The position numbers and the translations under genes were made by a program. DNA of 64,000 nucleotides. It comes from Intestinibacter bartlettii. GTDB taxonomy: Bacteria > Bacillota > Clostridia > Peptostreptococcales > Peptostreptococcaceae. The stretch lies in contig NZ_JAHLOQ010000003.1 of assembly GCF_018917435.1 (NCBI RefSeq), positions 85,092 through 149,091 on the forward strand, in the 5' to 3' direction. Positions 46,506 through 55,174 of the stretch are shown piece after piece. The notes under the pieces were generated by a model. That model saw nothing but the letters and a program-made list of their open reading frames with translations, made no database searches and was not told where the DNA came from. Numbering within the stretch: position 1 is the stretch's first letter; every line of letters begins with the position of its first letter.

Positions 46506-47081
46506 TTATTTTAAAGAGTTATTATAAACTTCTATTGCTGCATCTACACCATTAGTTACTGCTGTAGAAGTTATAGTAGCTCCAGATATTGCTTTAATTT
46601 CTGTGTCGCCAGGAGTTCCATTTTTAAGAACTGAAAGCTCTTCAAGTGGTTTACCTTTATATTGATCACTAAATTCTGGTTCAGTTGATTTAGCACCAAG
46701 ACCTGCTGTTTCTGAGTTGCTAACAACATTTATTCCTGATACTTGACCATTAGCTGAATCTATACCTACCATTAATTCAATTGTTCCACCATAACCAGAT
46801 GGTAAAACTTTAAGAGTATATCCAACTACATTTCCTGATGCGTCTTTTGCTTCGTATATTTCTGAAACTTCCACGCCTTTAGAATTATCAGTTTTTACAT
46901 CTTTTACTTCTTCAAAATCTTGAGCAGATTCTAAAACTAATTTTCTAGCTTCTGCATTTGCTTGTTCACTTCTTTTAGCGATTGTGTCGGCTGTAACACT
47001 ATTAGTAAATGCTAGTAATAATGCAGCTACTGCACTTATTATTAATAAGTTTAATCCTAGTTTGAACATATCTTTGCCCAT
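46506..47081 (-). CDS. rnfG: Rnf complex subunit RnfG (covalent FMN)
   Basis: 191 residues. One N-terminal helix, then a periplasm-side FMN-binding domain with ISGATITSTAV. The threonine in SGAT-x-T is the family's covalent flavin attachment site (attached by ApbE, encoded elsewhere). It shares one base with rnfD end. Confidence 0.95.
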   Translation of the reverse strand: MGKDMFKLGLNLLIISAVAALLLAFTNSVTADTIAKRSEQANAEARKLVLESAQDFEEVKDVKTDNSKGVEVSEIYEAKDASGNVVGYTLKVLPSGYGGTIELMVGIDSANGQVSGINVVSNSETAGLGAKSTEPEFSDQYKGKPLEELSVLKNGTPGDTEIKAISGATITSTAVTNGVDAAIEVYNNSLK

Positions 47082-48064
47082 TATTTAGCCACCTCCCCAA
47101 ATACTCTGTTGTTAACGTACTTGTCTATAAGTGGAGTCATAACATTAGCTAATAATATTGAATATGAACATCCTTCTGGATATCCACCATATAATCTAAT
47201 TACTGAACAAATTATACCTGCAAGTACTGCATATATAATTTGACCTTTTTTAGTCATTGGAGATGTTGTATAGTCAGTTAACATGAAGAAACCACCTAAC
47301 ATAACACCACCTGCTAATATTTCACTTACAGCAAATTGAATATTAAATCCACCTAATAAGAAAGTTAATATAAATATTGTTGCTAAATAACATAATGGCA
47401 TAATATAACTTATAATTCCTTTGTATATTAAGTAAACGCCACCTAGTAATAATAATATTGCACATGTTTCACCAACACATCCACCTACATTACCTACTAA
47501 TAAATCCATCATAGATATTCCATTATCAGTTAAGCCACTAAGTCCTGCTGCTCCTGATTTTAAGAAACTAAGTGGAGTTGCTGTTGTAACTGCATCTGCT
47601 GCAGCCGTAGTACTTACCCAGTTAACTCCTGTTTGAGTCCATTTAGTCATTGGAACTGGGAATGATGCAAGTAAGAATGCTCTTGCTGCTAAAGCAGGGT
47701 TAACGAAGTTGTTACCTATTCCACCAAACATCATTTTTACAACTACTATTGCAAATATACCACCTAATAAACACATCCACCATGGAAGTGATGCTGGAAC
47801 GTTAAATGCTAATAGTAAACCTGTTACTACTGCTGAAAAATCTCCTATAGTACTTTTTTGTTTAGTTATTTTTTCCCATATATATTCAGAACCAACTGTA
47901 CCTAATATACAGAAAAACATAACATATAATGCGCTTGCTCTAAAATACCATAGCCCTGCAAGTGCTACTGGTACAAGAGCGAATATGACTTGTTTCATTA
48001 TATAAGAAGTATCTTCATTACTTCTAATGTGAGGTGATGATGACACTATAAACTTATTTTCCAT
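47081..48064 (-). CDS. rnfD: Rnf complex subunit RnfD
   Basis: 327 residues from ATG 48064, which has a GGGGGG ribosome site; a longer frame to 48154 is only an overlap with rnfC. About nine membrane helices and the flavin attachment segment ADAVTTATPLSFLKSG. It forms the membrane core with RnfA and RnfE and couples electron flow to ion pumping. It lies 19 bases after rnfC. Confidence 0.95.
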   Translation of the reverse strand: MENKFIVSSSPHIRSNEDTSYIMKQVIFALVPVALAGLWYFRASALYVMFFCILGTVGSEYIWEKITKQKSTIGDFSAVVTGLLLAFNVPASLPWWMCLLGGIFAIVVVKMMFGGIGNNFVNPALAARAFLLASFPVPMTKWTQTGVNWVSTTAAADAVTTATPLSFLKSGAAGLSGLTDNGISMMDLLVGNVGGCVGETCAILLLLGGVYLIYKGIISYIMPLCYLATIFILTFLLGGFNIQFAVSEILAGGVMLGGFFMLTDYTTSPMTKKGQIIYAVLAGIICSVIRLYGGYPEGCSYSILLANVMTPLIDKYVNNRVFGEVAK

Positions 48065-48083
48065 GTTTATTTCCCCCCGATAT

Positions 48084-49442
48084 TTATTTTGCTGCTTTTG
48101 CTTGAGCTTCTGCTTGTGCTTTTCTACGTTTTGCTTGTATTTGACGTTTAGCATTTCTTATAGATTCTACTAAAGGTCTTCTAGCTGGACATATAAATGA
48201 ACATGAACCACATTCTATACAATCAAGTGCTCTATGTTCTTCTGCTCTATCAAAATCACCTTTTAGTGAGTTTGCACTTATGTATAAAGGTTGTAAAAAT
48301 GCTGGACAGACTTCTGTACATCTACCACATCTTAAACAATTTGTTGGTTCAGGAAGTCTAGCTTTTTCTTCTGATAAACATAATATACCTGAAGTACCTT
48401 TTGTACTTGCTGCTTGAGTAGTATATTGAGTGTTACCCATCATAGGTCCACCTAATATAACTTTTCCTACTTTTACATCATCTTTAAATCCACCACATTG
48501 GTCTATTATTTCACAGACTGGTGTTCCAACTTTAGTTATTAAGTTTTTAGGATCTTTTATTGCATCTCCTGTAATAGTAGTTATTCTTTCTATTAGAGGT
48601 AAACCTGTTTTTATTGATTTTGCTATTTGAGCTGCTGTACCAACATTTGTAACTACAGCACCTGCAGCTGCTGGTAATGCTCCTGATGGAACTTCTCTAC
48701 CACCTGTACATGCATATATAAGTTGTTTTTCTGCGCCTTGTGGGTATTTTATTTCAAGGCCAACTACTTCAACTTCTGGATATGGTTCAGCTGCTTTAGT
48801 AACAGCTTCTATTGCATCTGGTTTATTTGCTTCTATACCAATATACCCTTTGTGTACATCTAATGCTTTCATTACTGCTCTTATACCAAATACTACATCT
48901 TCTGGCATTTCAACCATTAATCTGTGGTCAGCAGTTAAATATGGTTCACATTCAGCACCGTTTAAAATTATAACGTCTATATTTGAATCTGGTGGTGGAG
49001 ATAATTTTACATGTGTTGGGAATGTTGCACCACCCATACCAACAATTCCTGCATCTTGTATAATTTTTATGATTTCTTTTGGTTCTAAACTGTCTAAATC
49101 ACCATGTGGTTTAACGCTTTCATGAAGTTCTTCTTTGAAGTCATTTTCTATTACAATACACTGTCCAATTCCACCTGGAACTTCATGCATTGCTATGTCT
49201 ATGACTTTACCAGAAACTGATGAGTGAACATTTGCTGAAACAAATCCACCTGCTTGCCCTATCATTTGACCTTTTTTAACCTCATCACCTTTTTCTACTA
49301 TAGGTTTTGCTGGAGCACCTATATGTTGTTGAAGAGGAATGTAAACGACTTTTGGAGCTTCGGCTTTTGCTAATGCCACTTTGTTTGTATACTCTTTGTT
49401 ATACGGAGGATGTATTCCTCCTTTAAATGTTAAGAGTCTCAT
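48084..49442 (-). CDS. rnfC: Rnf complex subunit RnfC
   Basis: 452 residues. A glycine-rich nucleotide/flavin-binding part (GMGGATFPTHVKLSPP) and two 4Fe-4S motifs (CLRCGRCTEVCP and CIECGSCSFICP) near the C-terminus. It is the NAD-facing subunit. First gene of rnfCDGEAB, which uses reduced ferredoxin to reduce NAD and pumps sodium or protons outward; the reaction is central to energy conservation in anaerobic clostridia. Confidence 0.95.
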   Translation of the reverse strand: MRLLTFKGGIHPPYNKEYTNKVALAKAEAPKVVYIPLQQHIGAPAKPIVEKGDEVKKGQMIGQAGGFVSANVHSSVSGKVIDIAMHEVPGGIGQCIVIENDFKEELHESVKPHGDLDSLEPKEIIKIIQDAGIVGMGGATFPTHVKLSPPPDSNIDVIILNGAECEPYLTADHRLMVEMPEDVVFGIRAVMKALDVHKGYIGIEANKPDAIEAVTKAAEPYPEVEVVGLEIKYPQGAEKQLIYACTGGREVPSGALPAAAGAVVTNVGTAAQIAKSIKTGLPLIERITTITGDAIKDPKNLITKVGTPVCEIIDQCGGFKDDVKVGKVILGGPMMGNTQYTTQAASTKGTSGILCLSEEKARLPEPTNCLRCGRCTEVCPAFLQPLYISANSLKGDFDRAEEHRALDCIECGSCSFICPARRPLVESIRNAKRQIQAKRRKAQAEAQAKAAK

Positions 49443-49518
49443 TTTTATTTACCCCCTGTCTTTTTATATTGTTTTTATTCTTTTTATACATATAGTATAC
49501 TATATTTATCCCCAAAAT

Positions 49519-49550
49519 TTAACAATTGTTAATTATTTATCTCAATTGCT
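49519..49550. promoter_or_regulatory. Palindromic operator candidate upstream of rnfC
   Basis: A perfect 14-bp palindrome TTAACAATTGTTAA (49519-49532) covers the -35 region of a likely minus-strand promoter (TTGTTA, 17 bases, TAGTAT). A degenerate Rex-like half pair, TTGTTAA-TTAT-TTATCTC, begins inside it. This would fit control by NADH/NAD ratio, but the site is imperfect. Confidence 0.45.
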
Positions 49551-49560
49551 AGTATTTTTT

Positions 49561-49614
49561 AATCATTATATAAAAAATGTATCTCACAAATAATATTTTT
49601 TTTATATAATGATT
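49561..49614. repeat. Perfect 17-bp inverted repeat upstream of the rnf operon
   Basis: AATCATTATATAAAAAA (49561-49577) is matched perfectly by its complement at 49598-49614, with a 20-base loop. A partial third copy, TATATAATGAT, lies near 49627-49637. It lies between the rnf promoter and the terminator of the upstream gene. Confidence 0.7.
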
Positions 49615-49650
49615 TAAATTCATATTTATATAATGATATTAATTTAAACT

Positions 49651-49676
49651 CAAAAAAGGTTGAAAATTTCAACCTC
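49651..49676 (-). terminator. Terminator after the SPOR-domain gene
   Basis: GGTTGAAA / TTTCAACC (49658-49665 and 49667-49674), then six T on the minus strand. Confidence 0.85.
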
Positions 49677-50624
49677 TTAAGCTGTTTTAATTTTATTTAT
49701 AAATTCATAATACATTTGTATAGAAGATATTAATAAAGCCTCATATTTATATGACTTGCTTGTCTCTATTTCATTACCATAGTTAGAAATATTATCTCTT
49801 ACTTGTGAAGTATAAGACAATAAATTAGTTTTAAATACATCTAATTCTTTATAATCTATTTTATTTACTTCGCTTTCTAATTTATCCAAAATTTTTTCTC
49901 TTTGGCTTAATATTTTTTTATATTTATCACTATCTAAATCACTTTTATTTTCATTTAAATAACTTGATTCTTCTTCATAGCTTTGCAAAAGAGCATTTAG
50001 ATTATCTGAAATATCTTTTATATAAGAATACTCATCTGTATATTCTAGAGATAATACTGGAATTTCTAACTTAGTTAAAAATGCATCATCAACTATTTTT
50101 TTTGTATTATCAAGCTGATTTCTTATATCATTTTCATTAAATGATATATATGCTTGTACCTTATTTACTCCATCTATCTTTACTGTTGAATTAGGTATCT
50201 TTTTTTCATTTAATTTAGATGTCATTTTATTTAAATCTTTATCATTATCAAAAGATCCAACTTGTATTAAATAAACATCTTTTCCTTCTACTACTGCTAC
50301 TTGTGTATTTGTTGATGAATTGTCTTTAGAGTTATTTTCTTTGTTTGCTGTGTCTGTTGTTTTTAGTGATGACTTGTCCTCTTTTTGAGTACTTGTAGAT
50401 GCTAAATTAAAAATTTCAAATCCTGGTTCTTGCCAAAAATACAACTTGTCTACTATAGAAGATAAACTTTTAGATATATTTATATTTTTAAATACATTAT
50501 CTAACTTGATTTTTTTATAAGTATATCCAACTATTAAAGCCATACAAAGTCCAATAGTTATAAATTTTCTAAAGTTAAATTTTCGTCTTTTATTTAAACC
50601 TTTGTATATCTTTTTATTACTCAT
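49677..50624 (-). CDS. SPOR-like domain membrane protein
   Basis: 315 residues. A basic cytoplasmic tail and one helix (about 22-40) anchor the protein; an S/T/N-rich linker (75-110) leads to a SPOR-like repeat at about 115-170 (YLIQVGSFDNDKDLNKMTSKLNEKKIP, VQAYISF). The remaining part is helical and coiled-coil in look (185-310). SPOR domains bind denuded glycan strands at division or engulfment sites. The exact function is not known. Its own terminator follows, and a peptidoglycan hydrolase gene lies just upstream on the same strand. Confidence 0.72.
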   Translation of the reverse strand: MSNKKIYKGLNKRRKFNFRKFITIGLCMALIVGYTYKKIKLDNVFKNINISKSLSSIVDKLYFWQEPGFEIFNLASTSTQKEDKSSLKTTDTANKENNSKDNSSTNTQVAVVEGKDVYLIQVGSFDNDKDLNKMTSKLNEKKIPNSTVKIDGVNKVQAYISFNENDIRNQLDNTKKIVDDAFLTKLEIPVLSLEYTDEYSYIKDISDNLNALLQSYEEESSYLNENKSDLDSDKYKKILSQREKILDKLESEVNKIDYKELDVFKTNLLSYTSQVRDNISNYGNEIETSKSYKYEALLISSIQMYYEFINKIKTA

Positions 50625-50694
50625 TAGTTAAGCCCCCTTAAATATTATTTTTATACAATTATATTTAGGGTGCTTAATTTTTATGAATATTTAT

Positions 50695-51846
50695 TTAAAA
50701 TCTTCTAGCTCCAAGCAATACTCTTCCGTAGTATCCACTTAAGCTAGATAATTTAACCTTGTCTGGATTTGACGCACTTCCACTAGCATGTATAAATGTA
50801 TTATTTCCAACGTAAATTCCTACATGACTAGTACTTCCTGTTCCAGTTGTTGCAAAATATAATAAATCGCCTGGCAGATAATTTCCTCTAGATACAGCTG
50901 TACCTACTTTTGCTTGTTCATAAGATACTCTAGGCAAAGACTTGCCTTCTGCATGTAGATATACATATCTAGTGAATCCTGAACAGTCGAAAGAGTTTGG
51001 TCCATTTGCTCCCCAAACATATGGTTTGCCAAGCAATGAATAAGCTAAGTTTACAACAGCAGATCTATAACTACTACTTGATGTATTGTTACTACTTGAA
51101 TTACTACTACCTATTTGAGTAATATTTTCTGTTGTTATTTTTATATAACTTCCATCTACCCATCCAGTTATGCCATTTGTTAAACTTACTTTATACCATC
51201 CATTTGATTTTTCAGTTAATTTTACTACTTGTCCATATGTAAGCTTAGTCTTTATACTATAACCAGTAGAAGGTCCACTTCTTACATTTAAATTTGAATA
51301 ACTTGTTACTTTCCCATTACATGGACTAAATGCACTCGATGTGTTGTTATTACTACTATTACTATTGTTAGTTGCTCCAGCTCCTATATATTTTGCTGAA
51401 ACCCATCCAGTAGTTTTATTGGGTAGCTCTACATTATACCATTCTCCAGATTTATTGAGTATTGTAACTTGTGTGCCGTATGTAGTTACAGTTTTTATAC
51501 TATATTCTTTTCCCGGACCTGTTCTAACATTTAAATAACTTGCTTTAACATTTTCCTTAACTTGTGTGCTATTTGATGATGATAATTGACTTGTTATATA
51601 ACTTGAATAAACCCAGCCTTCTGAGCCGCTACTTAATTTGACGTGAGACCATTGTCCCTGTGTTTCTATTATTGTTAAAGAGGCCCCTTTATAAACTACT
51701 CCTGTTTTAGAATAATTTAATCCGGGACCACTTCTTACGTTTAATGCACTAACATTAACCATTGCACTAGAATCAGCATAAGATTTATCCATATTTAAAG
51801 ATACAGCTACCGCACCTATTCCTAATGCTACTAATACCTTTTTCAT
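50695..51846 (-). CDS. Secreted NlpC/P60 peptidase with three SH3b domains
   Basis: 383 residues: a signal peptide (1-24, cut near SYA), SH3b repeats at about 27-88, 98-156 and 178-238 (each containing LNVRSGPG or LNVRTGPG), an S/N linker, and a C40 NlpC/P60 domain (about 262-383). Catalytic C is in NSFDCSGFTRYVY and H in SHVGIYVGNN. It cuts stem peptides of peptidoglycan, while SH3b domains hold it on the wall. Confidence 0.93.
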   Translation of the reverse strand: MKKVLVALGIGAVAVSLNMDKSYADSSAMVNVSALNVRSGPGLNYSKTGVVYKGASLTIIETQGQWSHVKLSSGSEGWVYSSYITSQLSSSNSTQVKENVKASYLNVRTGPGKEYSIKTVTTYGTQVTILNKSGEWYNVELPNKTTGWVSAKYIGAGATNNSNSSNNNTSSAFSPCNGKVTSYSNLNVRSGPSTGYSIKTKLTYGQVVKLTEKSNGWYKVSLTNGITGWVDGSYIKITTENITQIGSSNSSSNNTSSSSYRSAVVNLAYSLLGKPYVWGANGPNSFDCSGFTRYVYLHAEGKSLPRVSYEQAKVGTAVSRGNYLPGDLLYFATTGTGSTSHVGIYVGNNTFIHASGSASNPDKVKLSSLSGYYGRVLLGARRF

Positions 51847-51875
51847 AATCTTATTCCCCCATTTAATATTTTAAA

Positions 51876-52250
51876 TTAACCCCTATTTGCTGGTAATATT
51901 TCTATCCAATAATTATCTGGATCATTTATAAAATATATTCCCATAGCTTTATTTTCAAAGCATATGCATCCCATCTCTTTATGATGTTCATATGCTTTAT
52001 CAAAATCATCTACTTCAAGAGCTAAATGGAATTCATTATCTCCTAAGTTATATGGTCTATCCCAATCTCTTAACCATGTAAGCTCTAAAGTATGATTTGT
52101 TTTTCCGTCAGATAAATATACAAGTATAAAACTTCCATCATCTGCAACCTTTCTTCTTGCTTCTTTAAGCCCTAAAGCTTTTTCATAAAACTCAAGACTT
52201 TTTTCTAAGTCTAATACATTAAAATTATTGTGACAAAATGTAAAATTCAT
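51876..52250 (-). CDS. Glyoxalase I-like VOC family protein
   Basis: 124 residues. The VOC fold carries FCHNNFNVLDLEKSLEFYEKALGL, TLELTWLRDWD, NEFHLALEVDD and DNYWIEILP; the metal ligands expected for lactoylglutathione lyase (H, E, H, E) are in those four motifs. Clostridia often lack glutathione, so the physiological thiol is uncertain. A good GGAGGTAA site precedes ATG. Confidence 0.85.
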   Translation of the reverse strand: MNFTFCHNNFNVLDLEKSLEFYEKALGLKEARRKVADDGSFILVYLSDGKTNHTLELTWLRDWDRPYNLGDNEFHLALEVDDFDKAYEHHKEMGCICFENKAMGIYFINDPDNYWIEILPANRG

Positions 52251-52299
52251 ACATTACCTCCTATAATAATTCATTTTTTTCTCATATATTATAATATAA

Positions 52300-53061
52300 T
52301 TATATAGAAATTTTCGCAACTATTGGATAATGATCTGACATATTTTTTATTAATACTTCATAATATTCTACCTCTATATTACGTGAAACAAACATATAAT
52401 CTATTCTATCTAATCCTGTAGAAAAGGTTAATATGTTTGATTTGTCTAACTTTTTGGCTGCATCAATTATAATTTCGTTATTTAATGATAAATTTCCTTC
52501 ATTAAAATCACCTAAAATAATAAAATAGTCGTTTTTTAAGTTTTTTAGGTAGTTTTCTAATTCTTTTATCTGTTTTTTTCGTTCTTTGTCGCCTAACCCA
52601 AGATGAACATTTATTATATGTACTTTTTTATTTTTTACCTTAATAGTTGTATGTAAAAATCCACGTTGCTCTTTTGTACTACTTAGGTAAACATGTTTTT
52701 GGCCTATTATTTTATATTTTGAATAAGTTGCCAGTCCGTAATTAGTATTGTTTCCTACAACATTTGCCCCAAAATGCAAATTCATATCTAATTCTTCTTT
52801 TAAACTGCTAACTTGAAACCCTATTTTTGATGATTCATTAACTTCTTGTAAACATATAATATCTGCATTGCTCTTTTTCAAAAAATTTATTGTATCAAAC
52901 AATGTAGGTGCCATATTTTTATCTGTACCACTATGTATGTTATAACTTATTATTTTAATTTCTATTTTTTCTATGTTTCTTTCTTGACTAGTCCCAAGGT
53001 AACCTGTAATTAATATTAATATCATTAAAATAAAAACTTTTTTTAATTTTATATCAATCAC
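52300..53061 (-). CDS. Endonuclease/exonuclease/phosphatase family protein, membrane-anchored
   Basis: About 253 residues. The N-terminal hydrophobic segment KVFILMILILITGYLG is followed by the EEP fold: ISYNIHSG, DIICLQEVNE, NVHLGLGDKERKKQIKEL, ILGDFNEG, and the terminal SDHYPIVAKI. The catalytic D/H pair and the metal-binding E are in place. Family members cleave phosphodiesters in nucleic acids or lipids; an extracytoplasmic DNase or phospholipase-type role is possible. The start is uncertain: the frame opens at TTG 53073, and GTG 53061 lies two bases after AAAGG. Confidence 0.8.
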   Translation of the reverse strand: MIDIKLKKVFILMILILITGYLGTSQERNIEKIEIKIISYNIHSGTDKNMAPTLFDTINFLKKSNADIICLQEVNESSKIGFQVSSLKEELDMNLHFGANVVGNNTNYGLATYSKYKIIGQKHVYLSSTKEQRGFLHTTIKVKNKKVHIINVHLGLGDKERKKQIKELENYLKNLKNDYFIILGDFNEGNLSLNNEIIIDAAKKLDKSNILTFSTGLDRIDYMFVSRNIEVEYYEVLIKNMSDHYPIVAKISI

Positions 53062-53085
53062 AACCTTTCTCAATTAAAAATTAAA

Positions 53086-53108
53086 GACGCTTTTTAGCGC
53101 CTTATTAT
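53086..53108 (-). terminator. Terminator after the 53.2 kb gene
   Basis: AAG-CGCT / AGCG-CTT stem with one mismatch, loop TTTT, and T-rich downstream on the minus strand. Confidence 0.7.
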
Positions 53109-53165
53109 ATATTATTATTTATTATTTTTATATATTTATTTATACTTATTCTTTTTAATTTTAGA

Positions 53166-53771
53166 TTATTTATTTTTTTTAAGTTTTACTTTTATTATAT
53201 TGTTTATTATTTTCTTTCTTATATCTTCTGCTCCTTCATCCTCATCTATTTCTACATCTAAAAGCTTTGCTATCACTTTCATTTCTTCTCTAGTTTTTGA
53301 TTTATAACTTTCAATCAAATCATCCTTTACATCTTTAGGATTGACAATATATTCTTTATCAGCTCTTTTATAAATAACATATCTATTTGAATATAAATCT
53401 CTATTATCATAAATATATTTTGATATCATTCTCAGCATCTGATTATAAGAAAGTTTTTTATTTACATTTAAATTAAGATATTTTGCAAAATTATAAAGTT
53501 CTTGTTTAGATTTGAAAAGCTCTTGTTTTTTTATAAGCTTTCCTATTGATATAAGATTTTCTTGATATGAACCATAAGTTAGCATTTTTAAATACATATT
53601 TTCATTATTTTTTCTAGTTTGAACTCTTTGTACATTTTCATCTATTACTCTATCTACATTTGCTTCAAAAAATAACTTTGCACCCCTTTGTGATACATAA
53701 TTATCTAGCTCCTTTTGTACCATATCGAGTATCAAATTTCTAAAATTATCCTTATATGTTCTAGATTCCAT
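53166..53771 (-). CDS. Hypothetical protein with two Rho_N/SAP-like helices
   Basis: 201 residues, highly charged and helical, unrecognised. Two stretches, SKQELYNFAKYLNLNVNKKLSYNQMLRMISKYI (about 95-127) and REEMKVIAKLLDVEIDEDEGAEDIRKKIINNI (about 160-192), share the length and hydrophobic spacing of Rho N-terminal or SAP-like domains. The C-terminus is basic (VKLKKNK). Nucleic acid binding is a guess from this pattern. It has a terminator 60 bases downstream. Confidence 0.6.
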   Translation of the reverse strand: MESRTYKDNFRNLILDMVQKELDNYVSQRGAKLFFEANVDRVIDENVQRVQTRKNNENMYLKMLTYGSYQENLISIGKLIKKQELFKSKQELYNFAKYLNLNVNKKLSYNQMLRMISKYIYDNRDLYSNRYVIYKRADKEYIVNPKDVKDDLIESYKSKTREEMKVIAKLLDVEIDEDEGAEDIRKKIINNIIKVKLKKNK

Positions 53772-53956
53772 GATACCTCCACCTCGTTTATTTTATTATA
53801 TTCATAGGAATATAAAATGTGAGTTCACAAATATTATTCAAATATTTACTTTAATTATATGATTTCTTTAAAAAAATATTAAATTGTATGTATATATTTT
53901 TTTAATATGTAAATAATATAGATGTAAAATCAAATATACTCAATCTCCCCCATTTA
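53772..53956. other. Gap before the DegV gene; AT-rich
   Basis: Upstream region of the 53.2-kb gene. It holds a C-rich stretch (CTCCCCC, 53945-53951) just ahead of an orphan plus-strand terminator. Confidence 0.5.
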
Positions 53957-53991
53957 AGATCTCTATTTTTATAATAGAGATCTATTTTTTA
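53957..53991 (+). terminator. Orphan plus-strand terminator (possible small RNA end)
   Basis: AGATCTCTAT (53957-53966) and ATAGAGATCT (53974-53983) form a perfect 10-bp stem followed by A and six T. No plus-strand gene precedes it for more than 40 kb; the neighbours are both minus-strand genes. The opposite strand has no T run after the stem. Confidence 0.6.
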
Positions 53992-54054
53992 TAATACATA
54001 GGAAATTATATTCATTTATAAATTGCGGATAAGCATAATTTCTCCACTTAAGCA

Positions 54055-54084
54055 AAAAAGTACTTGAAAATTCAAGTACTTTTT
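54055..54084 (-). terminator. Terminator after the DegV gene
   Basis: Perfect AAAAAGTACTTGAA / TTCAAGTACTTTTT (54055-54068 and 54071-54084). Confidence 0.88.
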
Positions 54085-54089
54085 AAAAA

Positions 54090-54938
54090 TTATTTAGTAT
54101 AATAAGCAATTCCTATACTTCCTGGCCCAACATGAAGACCTATTACTGGACCAATAGACTGTGTTTTTACACTTCTTCCTAGCTTTTCTTCTAAAAGTTT
54201 TGCTAATTTTAATCCTTCTTCTTCACAATTTATATAGTGAACTATTACATCTCCTAATCCTTTTTCATCTATATCTTGTAAAAAAGTATCTACTAAAGTG
54301 TCCACCGCTTTTTTTCTAGTTCTAACTTTTTTAAATACAGATGTTTCTCCATCTTTAACTGTTAAAATAGGTTTTATTTGTAGGATGCCTCCAACTAATG
54401 CTGATGCTCCTCCTATTCTTCCTCCTTTTTTTAAATACGTTAGTGTTTCCGGAGTAAATAAAAACCTACTGTTATTTATAACATAATTTGCTCTATCTAC
54501 AACATCTTCTATTGATTTACCTTCACTTGCAACTCGCGCTGCCTCAATAACAGCAAATCCCATCTGCATACAATTAGTTGTAGAATCTATTATTTCTATT
54601 TTTGCATGTGGATAATCTTGCAATAATATTTTTTTCATCATACATGCATTTGAATATGTACCGCTCATTTTTGAAGATAAGAAAATACCTACTATAGAAT
54701 CTCCATCTTCTAGTATTTCTTTCATAGTGTTTAACATTTCTTCTGGTACTGGTTGTGATGACTTTGGAATTTCAGATGCTTTGTCCATTTCATCATAAAA
54801 AGTATTATTATCTATATCTAGTTCTCTTCTACTATTAAAATCCATTACAACATTTAATGAAATAACCTTTATATCGTATTTATCTATATATTCTTGTGGA
54901 ATATATGATGTACTATCCGTAACAATTTTTATACCCAT
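54090..54938 (-). CDS. DegV family fatty-acid-binding protein
   Basis: 282 residues. DSTSYIPQEYIDKYDIKVISL at the start, GIFLSSKMSGTYSNACM in the middle and GPVIGLHVGPGSIGIAYY at the end are the DegV signature. DegV proteins bind fatty acids; some act as FakB and pass acyl chains to the FakA kinase. No fakA is nearby. It stands alone between terminators. Confidence 0.93.
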   Translation of the reverse strand: MGIKIVTDSTSYIPQEYIDKYDIKVISLNVVMDFNSRRELDIDNNTFYDEMDKASEIPKSSQPVPEEMLNTMKEILEDGDSIVGIFLSSKMSGTYSNACMMKKILLQDYPHAKIEIIDSTTNCMQMGFAVIEAARVASEGKSIEDVVDRANYVINNSRFLFTPETLTYLKKGGRIGGASALVGGILQIKPILTVKDGETSVFKKVRTRKKAVDTLVDTFLQDIDEKGLGDVIVHYINCEEEGLKLAKLLEEKLGRSVKTQSIGPVIGLHVGPGSIGIAYYTK

Positions 54939-55091
54939 ATCTTCACTTCCTTCAAAATTTTATATTAATTATATAATAATTTAACTTTTTATTATTAATT
55001 CTTTCTCTTATATAAGATAACATTTTTACATTAATTCATATTTTGTCATTTATATATTAACTCTATATTAATTATATATCTCTATTAGCAT

Positions 55092-55131
55092 AAAAACCTG
55101 CAAAATCTAATATAAAAATTTGCAGGTTTTG
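55092..55131 (-). terminator. Terminator after the M20 amidohydrolase gene
   Basis: AAAACCTGCAAA (55093-55104) / TTTGCAGGTTTT (55119-55130), T run on the minus strand. Confidence 0.88.
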
Positions 55132-55174
55132 TATTATTTTAATAAGTATTAATTATTTTATAATTTAAATAAAT

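Noticed and set aside
48065..48154. Extended start for rnfD
   Set aside because: It would overlap rnfC by 71 bases, while ATG 48064 has a GGGGGG ribosome site.
49561..49614. Inverted repeat read as an insertion sequence end
   Set aside because: No transposase and no target-site duplication is visible; the spacing suits a hairpin.
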